From: a virus
Reading direction: 5' to 3' (one strand)
DNA length: 46,843 bases
IMG/VR virus record: IMGVR_UViG_3300032323_001373
Span: 1 to 46,843 of that record
The notes beneath the pieces were generated by a model. It saw only the letters and a program-made list of their open reading frames with translations. It ran no database searches and was not told the DNA's origin. Numbering within the stretch: position 1 is the stretch's first letter; every line of letters begins with the position of its first letter. The position numbers and the translations under genes were made by a program. Below are positions 15,961-24,562 of the stretch, in pieces.

Positions 15961-16937
15961 TTGCTGTACCTTTCAACATCGGCGTTTACCATGGCTTTAA
16001 TCATGTCTTCGAAAGTAGTCTTAGGACTCCAGTTTAATTTATTTTTTGCTTTAGACATATCGCCACATAAACTATATAATTCAGCTGGCCGTTTAAATCG
16101 AGGATCGGATTCGATATAATGCTCCCAGTCTGCTATTCCAACTTCATTAAATGCAATATTTAAAACATCTCTAATACTATGTTGAATCCCAGTTGAGATA
16201 ACATAATCATCTGGATCGGGCTGCTGCAACATTAGCCACATGGCTTCAACGAAATCGCCTGCGAATCCCCAATCACGTTTAGCATCTAGATTTCCTAGTG
16301 TAATCTTATCAGCAAGTCCCATTTTAATTTTGGCAACACCGTCTGTAATTTTTCGTGTTACAAATTCTTTACCGCGAATCGGCGATTCGTGATTGAATAA
16401 AATACCGTTCGATGCATGCAGACTATAACTTTCACGAAAGTTAACAGTCATCCAATAGGCATATAACTTAGAAACACCGTACGGGCTCCGTGGCCAGAAC
16501 GGAGTTGACTCGTCTTGTCGACCCCCAGAAATTTCTATACTGTTTCCAAACATCTCCGAAGTTGAGGCTTGATAAAATTTTGTATCGGGGCTGTGTTGTT
16601 TAATAGAATTCAGAATGTTAAGAACTCCGATAGAATTTACTTCAGTGGTTGTTTTGTTTAGATCCCAGCTAGCACCGACAAAGCTCATAGCTGCTAAATT
16701 ATAAAACTCATTAGGTTTAAGAACTTTAACAAGATGATTCATATTACCGTCATCGGTAATATCTCCGGTAATTAATTCTATATCATTTTCGATGCCTAGA
16801 TACTTAATATTATCAAGATTTGGATTTGAATACCGCTTTATTAATCCGTATATTTTATAATCTTTTTCTAATAACAGTTTAGCCAAATATGGGCCGTCTT
16901 GGCCAGTCATCCCTGTTATGAAAGCTGTTTTTTTCAT
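15957..16937 (-). CDS. gmd: GDP-mannose 4,6-dehydratase
   Basis: A 326-residue short-chain dehydrogenase with clear GMD signatures: GMTGQDG (9-15), QASTSEMFG (123-131), SPYGVSKLYAYW (151-162; Tyr153, Lys157), NHESPIRGKEFVTRKI and GNLDAKRDWGFAGDFVEAMW. It turns GDP-D-mannose into GDP-4-keto-6-deoxymannose, the precursor of fucose, rhamnose, perosamine and colitose. The ATG at 16937 is chosen because the Rossmann strand begins there and AAAGGAAAG precedes it by six bases; a longer upstream reading is lysine/arginine-rich and unlikely. Confidence 0.92.
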   Translation of the reverse strand: MKKTAFITGMTGQDGPYLAKLLLEKDYKIYGLIKRYSNPNLDNIKYLGIENDIELITGDITDDGNMNHLVKVLKPNEFYNLAAMSFVGASWDLNKTTTEVNSIGVLNILNSIKQHSPDTKFYQASTSEMFGNSIEISGGRQDESTPFWPRSPYGVSKLYAYWMTVNFRESYSLHASNGILFNHESPIRGKEFVTRKITDGVAKIKMGLADKITLGNLDAKRDWGFAGDFVEAMWLMLQQPDPDDYVISTGIQHSIRDVLNIAFNEVGIADWEHYIESDPRFKRPAELYSLCGDMSKAKNKLNWSPKTTFEDMIKAMVNADVERYSK

Positions 16938-16939
16938 TG

Positions 16940-17725
16940 TTATCTTTCCTTTTTTAATCTTTTGAGTATTTTTTCTTTTTCCTTTGTTCCGCTGAGATCT
17001 GCTCTGGCTTCTTTGTTTGTCCAACCCATCCAATGTTCAAAATATTCATCGTATAACGATAACGGTAAAGGATTAATTGCTGGGGGATCGTTTTTTGTTA
17101 CATCATTGAAAAACTCTTTCCCAGTAGCCTCTTGTGCTAATTCAAAGCCGCCGCAATCAGACCAGTCATAATGATCAAATATTTTAAAGGAAGTGTATAC
17201 TTCTTCGAAGTTTTTAAAAAAGGCAGGAGCAGCCGGGTGATCTAAATCATAAACTATAATACACATTTCATTTGGCAATTTTGAATACTTATGTTTTGCA
17301 GTTGTACTAGTATCAACCCTGTCTCTCCCTAGATACGCACAGAATTTTCCTTCAAGGGCTCGACTAATAAGATCTGTATTAGGCATTTTCCTCCATTTTA
17401 CATCAGAGTCGCACCAAATCATAATTCCGGTTGGATCTTCTTTATAGCTTTCTATTTGTGCAAAGACCTTATGGGTGAACATTCCCCAATCTCGTTGATA
17501 TCCCGGAGGTTGAATTCTTCCTTGCACTGCGGTGTGGGCAGATTCATACCAATCTTCTTTTGCTATTGATTTTAAATTTTTTGTCGGTTTAACAGGCAAT
17601 TCGGGTGTGTCGTGAAACCATAATTTCCATCCCTCGGGCATCAGGGAAGGCCAAGTACTAACACTATACTGTCCTACTCGATCCCAATATTCTTGACTCA
17701 TTGTCGTTACAACTTTTATATTCAT
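16940..17725 (-). CDS. Putative glycosyltransferase
   Basis: A 261-residue protein beginning MNIKVVTTMSQEYWDRVG, with the metal/sugar-nucleotide motif WCDSDVKW (Asp106, Asp108). It shares layout with the plus-strand gene 23725-24558 (N-terminal KxxVVTT, central x-D-x-D), so the two are probably distant paralogs. GAGAGGAATT before the ATG at 17725 sets the start. The C-terminus is rich in Lys and Glu. The acceptor is unknown. Confidence 0.62.
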   Translation of the reverse strand: MNIKVVTTMSQEYWDRVGQYSVSTWPSLMPEGWKLWFHDTPELPVKPTKNLKSIAKEDWYESAHTAVQGRIQPPGYQRDWGMFTHKVFAQIESYKEDPTGIMIWCDSDVKWRKMPNTDLISRALEGKFCAYLGRDRVDTSTTAKHKYSKLPNEMCIIVYDLDHPAAPAFFKNFEEVYTSFKIFDHYDWSDCGGFELAQEATGKEFFNDVTKNDPPAINPLPLSLYDEYFEHWMGWTNKEARADLSGTKEKEKILKRLKKER

Positions 17726-17737
17726 AATTCCTCTCAA

Positions 17738-18274
17738 CTAAGTTTTTTCTAATACCATAAAACCACAATCTTCAAAATCTTGATATTTTAACTGCCACTC
17801 CGAGTGATCCTTCCACCATTTATTGATTCCTTTTAGTGTATCAAATCTGGCCGGATTTACGTCATGAAATACAAGATATTTTGAAATTTTATCTGCATGC
17901 CTTTGTAGTTCTTCATAGGTGTGATCCTCGGTATGCATAGTATCAATGAATAACAATTCACACGGCTCTATATCAATTTCTATATCATTTCCGAGTATGA
18001 ATTCAAAATTGACACCAACTTCTTCTGCTGCTTGTTTATAAAGATCAACATCTAAGGTTATTCCTCGATCAACAGTGACAAATTTTTCAGGTCTTAAGCT
18101 GATCCAGACAGAAGTTGAGCATCCTTCAAATGGGCCAAACTCTGTAACTGTTTTAATGCCACTAAAAGTTGACTGTATATAATCAATGCGCTTATACATA
18201 TCTCCGACCATTTTCCATCTGATATTTGGTCTGGTTTGATTTTTAAAACTATCTACTATTTCATCTATAATCAT
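17738..18274 (-). CDS. SAM-dependent methyltransferase-like
   Basis: A 178-residue protein of the class I methyltransferase fold. It has TEFGPFEGCSTS (44-55) as the SAM-binding loop and ELLFIDTMHTEDHTYEELQRHADKIS as motif IV and the following helix, then LVFHDV. This resembles the Methyltransf_24 / cephalosporin-hydroxylase-like group often found in glycan loci. Start at 18274 is set by the ATGA overlap with the upstream glycosyltransferase stop. It probably methylates a sugar or an acyl group. Confidence 0.65.
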   Translation of the reverse strand: MIIDEIVDSFKNQTRPNIRWKMVGDMYKRIDYIQSTFSGIKTVTEFGPFEGCSTSVWISLRPEKFVTVDRGITLDVDLYKQAAEEVGVNFEFILGNDIEIDIEPCELLFIDTMHTEDHTYEELQRHADKISKYLVFHDVNPARFDTLKGINKWWKDHSEWQLKYQDFEDCGFMVLEKT

Positions 18275-18912
18275 AATTGTTTTGCTTCTTGAACGGCTTT
18301 TTCTATACAAGGTAACAGAGGAGATTGTCTCTTTCCGCTACCCCACGCATGACAAAAAAATCCAATTTCTGAATTTTTGGCATTAAATTTAGCATCCATA
18401 AATTTTAAATTTACTTTGGATTTTTCTACACAGTCGGCCAATACTGCGTTATCGTGACCAACCGGAGCGACAGGAAGTTTATAATTTAGATGCGGCAACA
18501 TAGTGTTTCGAGAATATTTATTCACCATAAAAACCCCGGCATTAAAACTCTTTTCCTCAATACCATATCTATAATTTGACCAATGTGTGCATACTTTGAA
18601 TTCGTCGGTATCAGGATACATTTCAAAAATGTTCGGACTACCCCGATATATAAAAACATCCGAATCTAAATATAATACCTGATCGTATTCATCAGTCCAT
18701 TTTGATTCTTCAAACAATCTAAATCGCTCGTAGGTAGGATGTATATGGTTAATGTATGCATCTGTTAATAATAAGTAATCGGAGCCTATTTCTTCAGCAT
18801 AATGCTTAGCCAATGTAAATGATGTTGTGCTCAGCTCGTCAAAGCTAGGTAGCAGATTTGGATTCTCATATTTTTTGGTATCGACGTATATTTGAACTAT
18901 TAAGTTTTTCAT
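18271..18912 (-). CDS. Glycosyltransferase family 8-like
   Basis: A 213-residue GT-A-type transferase with YLDSDVFI (Asp83, Asp85) and NAGVFMVNKY, both typical of GT8, and a C-terminal HAWGSGKR that may contact the nucleotide phosphate. It overlaps the cupin gene by four bases. Donor and acceptor unknown. Confidence 0.68.
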   Translation of the reverse strand: MKNLIVQIYVDTKKYENPNLLPSFDELSTTSFTLAKHYAEEIGSDYLLLTDAYINHIHPTYERFRLFEESKWTDEYDQVLYLDSDVFIYRGSPNIFEMYPDTDEFKVCTHWSNYRYGIEEKSFNAGVFMVNKYSRNTMLPHLNYKLPVAPVGHDNAVLADCVEKSKVNLKFMDAKFNAKNSEIGFFCHAWGSGKRQSPLLPCIEKAVQEAKQL

Positions 18913-19256
18913 TTAGTGAATCCGACAGTATCACGTTCTATATCCTCGTGATCAAATTCTGCCCAATATAATTCAAACGCAACAGTATCTTCTAATGCTT
19001 CAAATTGGTGATACTCGCCCGGAGCAACTTTGGTATACAGTCCAGCTGTGAGAACTGTTTCGTCAACTAACTCGTAGTTGTTTTTCCAAACACGGATAAT
19101 GAGTTTACCAGATTCAACAAAAAACCCATTCCACTTATATTGATGTTTGTGCTTCGAACAGACGCCACCCGCTCGGGCTTCGATACGGTGAAACTCTAAT
19201 ACACCGTTGGCTTCAAGGAGTTCTGTTTGCCCCCATATTTTACCTGCTATCATCAT
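18909..19256 (-). CDS. Small cupin protein
   Basis: A 115-residue single-domain cupin. Metal ligands are visible in SKHKHQYKWNGFFVESG (two His about residues 35-37, then Glu) and in PGEYHQFEAL near residue 80. The fold resembles the C-terminal cupin of bifunctional mannose-6-phosphate isomerase/GDP-mannose pyrophosphorylase proteins and of gene 30258-31022. It could isomerise or bind sugar phosphates. AAAGGA before tandem ATG codons (19256/19253) supports the start. Confidence 0.65.
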   Translation of the reverse strand: MMIAGKIWGQTELLEANGVLEFHRIEARAGGVCSKHKHQYKWNGFFVESGKLIIRVWKNNYELVDETVLTAGLYTKVAPGEYHQFEALEDTVAFELYWAEFDHEDIERDTVGFTK

Positions 19257-19277
19257 GGTCCTTTATAATGTTATGCT

Positions 19278-19306
19278 TTTATAGCTCACATATTTAACTC
19301 AAACAA
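19278..19306 (-). promoter_or_regulatory. Possible sigma70 promoter before the cupin gene
   Basis: TTGTTT, 17 bases, TATAAA on the minus strand, 21 bases before the ATG at 19256. It lies in the only gap (42 bases) between uvsW-linked genes and the sugar operon and would drive the cupin, GT8, methyltransferase and GMD genes. Confidence 0.45.
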
Positions 19307-19805
19307 CTTTGTCCAACTGTAAAACTTCACTCTGTCTAGAAACCTCTTTGACAAAATATACACAAGGAGGACTTGGCCCATCATGCAACGGTACTGTTAA
19401 TAATTGTCCATTTTTCATCTTAGGAAAATACCATTTGACATCTTGATAGATATTGATAATTTCAATAGGTAAAAAATCACATTTAAATCCGTTAATTGGA
19501 TTGAATTCAAATGCGTCGAATCCTCGTTCGTTAATCGATGTCAATGGCAGAACTTCCGGATCTAGTCCGCATTCTTTATCACCTACTACCATGCACCAAT
19601 CTAGTGGCATTTGCACCTCATACCCGCCAACTCGTAATAGTATCGCAGGTGAATTAAATGACTCTAAGAATATTAAAGGCATAAAAAAGAAATCAGGTTC
19701 GTTAGGATTGGAATTGTCTAGAACTGAAAATCTAGTATCCTCGTCGACTTCGTCTGGTAGATCGTTAAGATCAAAACTGGTGTTATTCAATGTTAAAATT
19801 TTCAT
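19299..19805 (-). CDS. Hypothetical protein next to uvsW
   Basis: A 168-residue protein, beta-rich, with FMPLIFLESFNSPAILLRVG, MPLDWCMVVGDKE, LPLTSINERGFDAFEFNP and VKWYFPKMKNGQLLTVPL. I do not recognise a function. It overlaps uvsW by four bases, so it is translated with it. That linkage suggests a role in recombination or replication, not sugar metabolism. Confidence 0.6.
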   Translation of the reverse strand: MKILTLNNTSFDLNDLPDEVDEDTRFSVLDNSNPNEPDFFFMPLIFLESFNSPAILLRVGGYEVQMPLDWCMVVGDKECGLDPEVLPLTSINERGFDAFEFNPINGFKCDFLPIEIINIYQDVKWYFPKMKNGQLLTVPLHDGPSPPCVYFVKEVSRQSEVLQLDKVV

Positions 19806-21256
19806 ATGTTTACCTTGGTAATTGTAAAGGGGTATTTCGCCTCCTTGTAATATTTTTTTCTTTCAGTTAAATGTCTTTTGGCGTATTTGCAGGCGGATGT
19901 GATGTCCCATATTTCCACATGATCTTTGTCCTCTGCTTTCCTAATACCCCGCCCGATTGATTGTATAACCCTGACGAAGGACTTACCAGGCTCAATAAGC
20001 ACAAGATTAAAAATGCGAGGGATATTAATACCCACAGCAGCAACACCATAGGTAGCAATAATAATCTTATCGCTACTTGTTTTAATTTCATCATATTCGT
20101 CTTTCCTATCAGTTAGTTTCATACCACCGCTGACAAACACAGCATCGGGTATTAATTCTATTAATTTATTTCCAGTGTCAATACGATTAATCAATACCAA
20201 TGTATTACCGTTCTGACTGACTTCTTTAATTTTATTTGCGATCCAATCTAATCTATTAGGATCAGTTACAAGGAATGAGTATTCCTCAGGATAACTTCTA
20301 AACACCTGAACATCATTGGTTTGTAAGATATTAATATTCAGTTGTGCTAACACATCTTTTTGTTGTAGATCGTAGGCACTGACACGATTAATCACCGGAC
20401 CTATACTGGCAAGTATGCCTTGGAATTCCCATGCTTCCTTTGGTATTGTGCCAGTTAATCCCCAACGTATTGGACAGTTCTTAAAATTTTGTGTAAGTAA
20501 TTTTGTTAATACTTCTGCTTTGGCTTGATGCACTTCGTCGATAATAACTGCATTAACACCTTCACAAAACTCTGCAAGTGATAACGTATCATCGTCATAA
20601 CTTTTCTTGTCTAAGACATTAAGACTTTGCCAAGTGCATATTGTATGTGTGCGATTCAGTTCTTTGCGATCACCAAAATATACACCAACATCTAAGCCAA
20701 GGTTGATATAATCTTCCTCAGTCTGTACCACTAATGACTTATTAGGTACGATAACCATTGTGCGCCCATATGGTTCGCACAGATGACTCAATGTTGCTGT
20801 GGTGATTGTTTTTCCTGCACCTGTAGCTACTTCTTGCAGGCTTTGCGGATTCTCTAAAAACTTGTTTACTACATCAAATTGATAATCGCGAAGTACTATA
20901 GGAGTTCCTGCTTCAGGATGTCCTTTTGGCCATGTCTTACCTTGATCAGCCCAATAATTTTCTGTTACTGGAGTAAATGTGATGTCTTGATGTTGTCTTA
21001 AATCTTCAACTTCAATGTCATATCCGTCATTTTCTACGATAGGTAATATGATATCTAAGTGTGCAAGATATCCTGTGCCGCCGATGCTAAAATAGGTTTT
21101 CGTTCCGTCCCATCGACCTAATTTATATGCAGGCATATGGCGAGCGTATGGCAGATCAAATTTTAATTTGTTTACAATCTTACGTCGTGTTTCAACAGCT
21201 AACCCTTCTAGTTTGATGTTTACTTCGTCACGTATGGTCAATTTACAATTCGACAA
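19802..21256 (-). CDS. uvsW: UvsW-like recombination helicase
   Basis: A 484-residue superfamily 2 helicase. An N-terminal domain (1-110) with GRWDGTKTYF precedes the motor. Walker A is VATGAGKT (143-150), the DEVH box lies at 240-243, and motif VI is QSIGRGIRKA. Length is close to T4 UvsW (503). It drives branch migration and R-loop removal and so switches origin-dependent to recombination-dependent replication. It overlaps the genes on both sides (4 and 14 bases), forming a three-gene unit behind one promoter. Confidence 0.9.
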   Translation of the reverse strand: MSNCKLTIRDEVNIKLEGLAVETRRKIVNKLKFDLPYARHMPAYKLGRWDGTKTYFSIGGTGYLAHLDIILPIVENDGYDIEVEDLRQHQDITFTPVTENYWADQGKTWPKGHPEAGTPIVLRDYQFDVVNKFLENPQSLQEVATGAGKTITTATLSHLCEPYGRTMVIVPNKSLVVQTEEDYINLGLDVGVYFGDRKELNRTHTICTWQSLNVLDKKSYDDDTLSLAEFCEGVNAVIIDEVHQAKAEVLTKLLTQNFKNCPIRWGLTGTIPKEAWEFQGILASIGPVINRVSAYDLQQKDVLAQLNINILQTNDVQVFRSYPEEYSFLVTDPNRLDWIANKIKEVSQNGNTLVLINRIDTGNKLIELIPDAVFVSGGMKLTDRKDEYDEIKTSSDKIIIATYGVAAVGINIPRIFNLVLIEPGKSFVRVIQSIGRGIRKAEDKDHVEIWDITSACKYAKRHLTERKKYYKEAKYPFTITKVNI

Positions 21257-22430
21257 TATTTTGTCCTCTTTGTTCTGATGGCTTTATATCACCTAGATAG
21301 ATCACACAAGGATGGCTGCTAACCCAATCTTTAGTCAATTGATTAGTTGGCGGATATAAGTTATTGCTTACTAACAGTTTAACACTTTCTTTCTCTTTGA
21401 ACAACCACTTTGCAGGCTTAAATTCAAAAATTAAAATTCTGCCCGTTTCAACTTTGCCGCCAACTCTGTTGGTTTTAATCCATTCGTTTATGCCGGTATC
21501 TTGTTCTTTAGGCTCTCTAAAACATACTTTAATCTCATCGCGGTCAATACCAGCTGCATCAGTATCATTGATAAAGTTTATTAACCAATCTAACGTATTA
21601 CTCGTGCGGTCTAATATAATGCAAACACGACCGGTAACGCTAGTACATAAATTTAAAAATTCAGTATTGTTTTTAATCCAAAAACTGTTTGAGTCAGATG
21701 CAGCAATTTTTTCTATCATAGTATAAGGTTTACCTGAATATTGATATCCCATACTTTTTGCCAACAACAGATCGTTATCTATCAATCCCGATGAGTGAGT
21801 TTTGAACCATTCGTCGGTTTCTGCGCTGCTGTTGCCTAACACTACCCAATTAGCTACAACACTGCTGAATGGTAATACCTCTTCCTGATTTTGCCAAATT
21901 TCTTCAACTTCTGCTAACGCAATCATGAAAGTGTCGTCAATCTCAAATTTATGTTTTAATGCAAATTCGTATAACTGAATTAAGTTAGCATCATAGACTG
22001 ACAGTTGTCGCAACTTTCTTTCTGGATCCCATATAGATTTATTAGCTGTGCTTCTTTGGTCTTCAAATTCTTCATCAAACTCTCTTTTCAGCTGATATGG
22101 AAATTTTATACAGACCTGTACTGTGCCTGTGGTATCTTTTTCTACAAAGATTTTCTTAGATAGATCTAGTATTCTAAAAGAGGTACGCCACTGCGGATTT
22201 TGCAAAGCATCAGTATAATCCAAGCTAGATTTTTTCAATGAAGATTGATATTTTGACAGCAATTTTAGTATAAAATTAGCTTGATTTTGTGTGAGCTCTT
22301 TACCTTGGATGATCACAGAATAGAAACTCGAACATGCCGCGTAGTCCTGAGGCTGCAATACTATTTGATCTATCGTTGCAAGATCATAAAATTGTAGAAA
22401 AATGTCTTCGACATATTGAGATGGTAGCAT
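21243..22430 (-). CDS. Unknown protein, co-transcribed with uvsW
   Basis: A 395-residue protein of no family I can name with confidence. The N-terminal half contains KFPYQLKREFDEEF, then WDPERKLRQLSVYD and a helical stretch, which faintly recalls the HARP domain found beside annealing helicases. The C-terminal half has GRVCIILDRTSNTLDWLINF, KPAKWLFKE, NNLYPPTNQLTKDWV and SHPCVIYLGDIKPSEQRG, and looks like a RecA-like second domain without the usual motifs. It overlaps uvsW by 14 bases. A UvsW partner or DNA-binding subunit is a reasonable guess. Its promoter predicts a leaderless transcript. Confidence 0.55.
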   Translation of the reverse strand: MLPSQYVEDIFLQFYDLATIDQIVLQPQDYAACSSFYSVIIQGKELTQNQANFILKLLSKYQSSLKKSSLDYTDALQNPQWRTSFRILDLSKKIFVEKDTTGTVQVCIKFPYQLKREFDEEFEDQRSTANKSIWDPERKLRQLSVYDANLIQLYEFALKHKFEIDDTFMIALAEVEEIWQNQEEVLPFSSVVANWVVLGNSSAETDEWFKTHSSGLIDNDLLLAKSMGYQYSGKPYTMIEKIAASDSNSFWIKNNTEFLNLCTSVTGRVCIILDRTSNTLDWLINFINDTDAAGIDRDEIKVCFREPKEQDTGINEWIKTNRVGGKVETGRILIFEFKPAKWLFKEKESVKLLVSNNLYPPTNQLTKDWVSSHPCVIYLGDIKPSEQRGQNIVEL

Positions 22431-22436
22431 ATTTCA

Positions 22437-22465
22437 AGTATAGCACCTAAAAAAGTGAAAGTCAA
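22437..22465 (-). promoter_or_regulatory. Sigma70-type promoter for the uvsW unit
   Basis: TTGACT, 17 bases, TATACT on the minus strand. Six bases (TGAAAT) separate the -10 from the ATG at 22430, placing +1 on the start codon, as for the primase. Confidence 0.75.
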
Positions 22466-22474
22466 TACTTATTT

Positions 22475-23296
22475 TTAATAGATCAACGGAACTAATCGTT
22501 TCATTGGAATACCTTGAGCAATTTCATTTACGGTCCATTCAGTGTGACACAGTTTCAAGAACCAGTCTTCGCGATTAGGTAACTCGGCAGTTTCTATATC
22601 TTCAAATTTTCCAGAAATTTCTCCGGCTAAACTGCTAGAATCGCAGATTATCGGGGTGCCATGTATGGCTGCTTGTACCGCAGGACCACTGTTATGATTC
22701 ACCACACAGTGACAGTTGTAATCGATGTCAAAGTCGTCATAGGAACCTGCTATCTGGCGAGGTAGCCCAACTTCGACACCTGAAATATTTAAAGAAATTG
22801 GCGACCTAGGGTGGGGTCGCACTATGATTTTTCTATCGCTGTACTGCCGTATCTCTTTGACAGTTGAGTGAACCCAGTCAAGTATAGGAGGCTGCCCTTG
22901 CCACTGTAGACTCCGTTGATGTTGAGTGGCTATCATAATTTCGGGTCGACGATTTTCTTTAATCGCGCCTAGATTAACTCCTAATTTTCCGGGTCTATCG
23001 GAATCTAAATCCTCGTGATTTCCAAATTTCCCCAAACTGTTGATATGATTAAGGCTGACCCGCCAGGTCACACCACGATGTAAATTTCCTACTTCAATTA
23101 TTACAATAGGACAATGAGTTTGATAAATTCTTTCATTGTGGGCCATCCGGCCGTGCCACAGCACGGACCAAATCACAGGAATACCATCAGGAGTATTTAC
23201 AACTTCGTGGCCGAGAGACTTCAGTCCCTGTTCAAAGGCATCGAATACCGGCTTGCTGTTTAAAGCACCGTATTCTCTATATAATCTGAAGCGCAT
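22475..23296 (-). CDS. GT-B-like transferase, paralog A
   Basis: A 273-residue member of the six-gene family in this island. Shared elements are VHSTVKEIRQYSDRKIIVRPHP (about residues 143-164), CVVNHNSGPAVQAAIHGTPII (about 197-217) and a C-terminal REDW...LCHTEWTVNEIAQG block. The layout (basic RPHP strand, then an N-S-x-x-x-x-A-x-x-G-x-P turn) resembles capsule or CDP-glycerol-type GT-B transferases. It stands alone at the start of the uvsW side, with no clear ribosome binding site, and is divergent from the plus-strand gene at 23324. Confidence 0.6.
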   Translation of the reverse strand: MRFRLYREYGALNSKPVFDAFEQGLKSLGHEVVNTPDGIPVIWSVLWHGRMAHNERIYQTHCPIVIIEVGNLHRGVTWRVSLNHINSLGKFGNHEDLDSDRPGKLGVNLGAIKENRRPEIMIATQHQRSLQWQGQPPILDWVHSTVKEIRQYSDRKIIVRPHPRSPISLNISGVEVGLPRQIAGSYDDFDIDYNCHCVVNHNSGPAVQAAIHGTPIICDSSSLAGEISGKFEDIETAELPNREDWFLKLCHTEWTVNEIAQGIPMKRLVPLIY

Positions 23297-23323
23297 AATG
23301 AGTCATAAATAACATAGTATTTA

Positions 23324-23728
23324 ATGATTCTTATGAACAAATTTAAAAAAAGATTAACCAAAACTATAGGTAACACCCAAAATGCTGTAGTAGTAGGCCA
23401 CGGGTTTGGACAATTATTAAGTATATTAGAAACCTTTAATACTGTTTTTATTTTTTCATGGGATCCTCCAAATTTAAAAGCTAAGAATCTTGTCTTTAGA
23501 GAAAATTTTAATGATCTAAACCCCCTTCATGATGTTTCTGCAATTTTTATTGATTTAGATCAAATACAGCATCTAGAAACAATTTCACAGATGTGGCATA
23601 AAAATAAATGCACAGTGTTGATCGAAGGAAACGATCCGATAGGAAGAACCTTATCCGGACCATTATACCGAGATCACTTTAGATGTACAGATCAGCAGGG
23701 AATTTATCATATATGGAAACAACAATGA
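23324..23728 (+). CDS. Hypothetical 134-residue protein
   Basis: A small alpha/beta protein (NAVVVGHGFG near residues 20-29, FNTVFIFSWDPP, VSAIFIDLDQIQHL) that could adopt a Rossmann-like half-fold. Not recognised. It starts ATG at 23324 or 23333, with no clear ribosome binding site, and ends in an ATGA overlap with the next glycosyltransferase, so they form one unit. Confidence 0.5.
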   Translation: MILMNKFKKRLTKTIGNTQNAVVVGHGFGQLLSILETFNTVFIFSWDPPNLKAKNLVFRENFNDLNPLHDVSAIFIDLDQIQHLETISQMWHKNKCTVLIEGNDPIGRTLSGPLYRDHFRCTDQQGIYHIWKQQ

Positions 23729-24558
23729 AAATATCAGTAGTTACAACATTTCACGAAGCAGGATTAAAAGAATACGGTCAACGAATGATCGATAGTTTCT
23801 GCGAAAATTGGCCGGAAGCAGTAACGTTACACATCTATCCAGAATCATGTAATCCTGCGATCAGTAATCACGGTCACGTTACATTAAAACGTCTTGAAGA
23901 AATTCCAGAATTGATGACATTTAAGAATCGTTGGAGAGATGTGCCTAAAGCCAACGGCGATGTTTCAGCCGATCCAGTAAGGTCTCGAAGAAAAGACTCA
24001 GGTAAAGGATTTAAATGGCATGCTGTAAGATTCGCACACAAGGTCTATGCAATATTTGACTGTGCTAAAGAAACAGATGCTGATGTATTGGTATGGATGG
24101 ATGCTGATACTATCTGTCACAGCCCCATTACTATGCAGGACCTATATAGAATGATTCCCACAGATTCTGAATTGTGTTATCTAGGTAGAAAAGGCAAATA
24201 TTCGGAATGCGGGCTGTATGCTATGAATTTGAGATCACCAAATGTGCAGGCATTTCTAAAAGAATTCCAACGTGTCTACGATGATGCAGAAAACGGAATT
24301 TTTCAATTAGATGAGTGGCATGACAGTTTTGTATTCGATGAGGTTCGCAAGAAATTTCCACAGATGCGACAACTAGATTGGGCTGCCCATCTGCACGATC
24401 TTCGACCTAGCTCAGGAAACAGCTCCGGCGAGGGCCATCCATTAATTAACAGCGAGTGGGGTGCATGGTTAGATCATCTCAAAGGCGGTAGAAAGAAATT
24501 AGGTCGTAGCAAGCGAGAAGATTTGAAGGTTCAAAGAACAGAACCATACTGGCGATAG
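23725..24558 (+). CDS. Putative glycosyltransferase
   Basis: A 277-residue GT-A-like protein beginning MKISVVTTFHEAG, with the acidic motif VWMDADTI (Asp126, Asp128) and a C-terminal GHPLINSEWGAWLDHLKGG, after which it is strongly basic. The start at 23725 is set by the ATGA overlap; longer in-frame readings run through the upstream gene. It resembles 16940-17725 in layout. Nucleotide-sugar and acceptor are unknown. Confidence 0.65.
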   Translation: MKISVVTTFHEAGLKEYGQRMIDSFCENWPEAVTLHIYPESCNPAISNHGHVTLKRLEEIPELMTFKNRWRDVPKANGDVSADPVRSRRKDSGKGFKWHAVRFAHKVYAIFDCAKETDADVLVWMDADTICHSPITMQDLYRMIPTDSELCYLGRKGKYSECGLYAMNLRSPNVQAFLKEFQRVYDDAENGIFQLDEWHDSFVFDEVRKKFPQMRQLDWAAHLHDLRPSSGNSSGEGHPLINSEWGAWLDHLKGGRKKLGRSKREDLKVQRTEPYWR

Positions 24559-24562
24559 TGTC

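Noticed and set aside
16938-17033. An upstream extension of GMD with 32 basic residues.
   Set aside because: The ribosome binding site and Rossmann strand fit the ATG at 16937, and the extension lies inside the preceding gene's frame.
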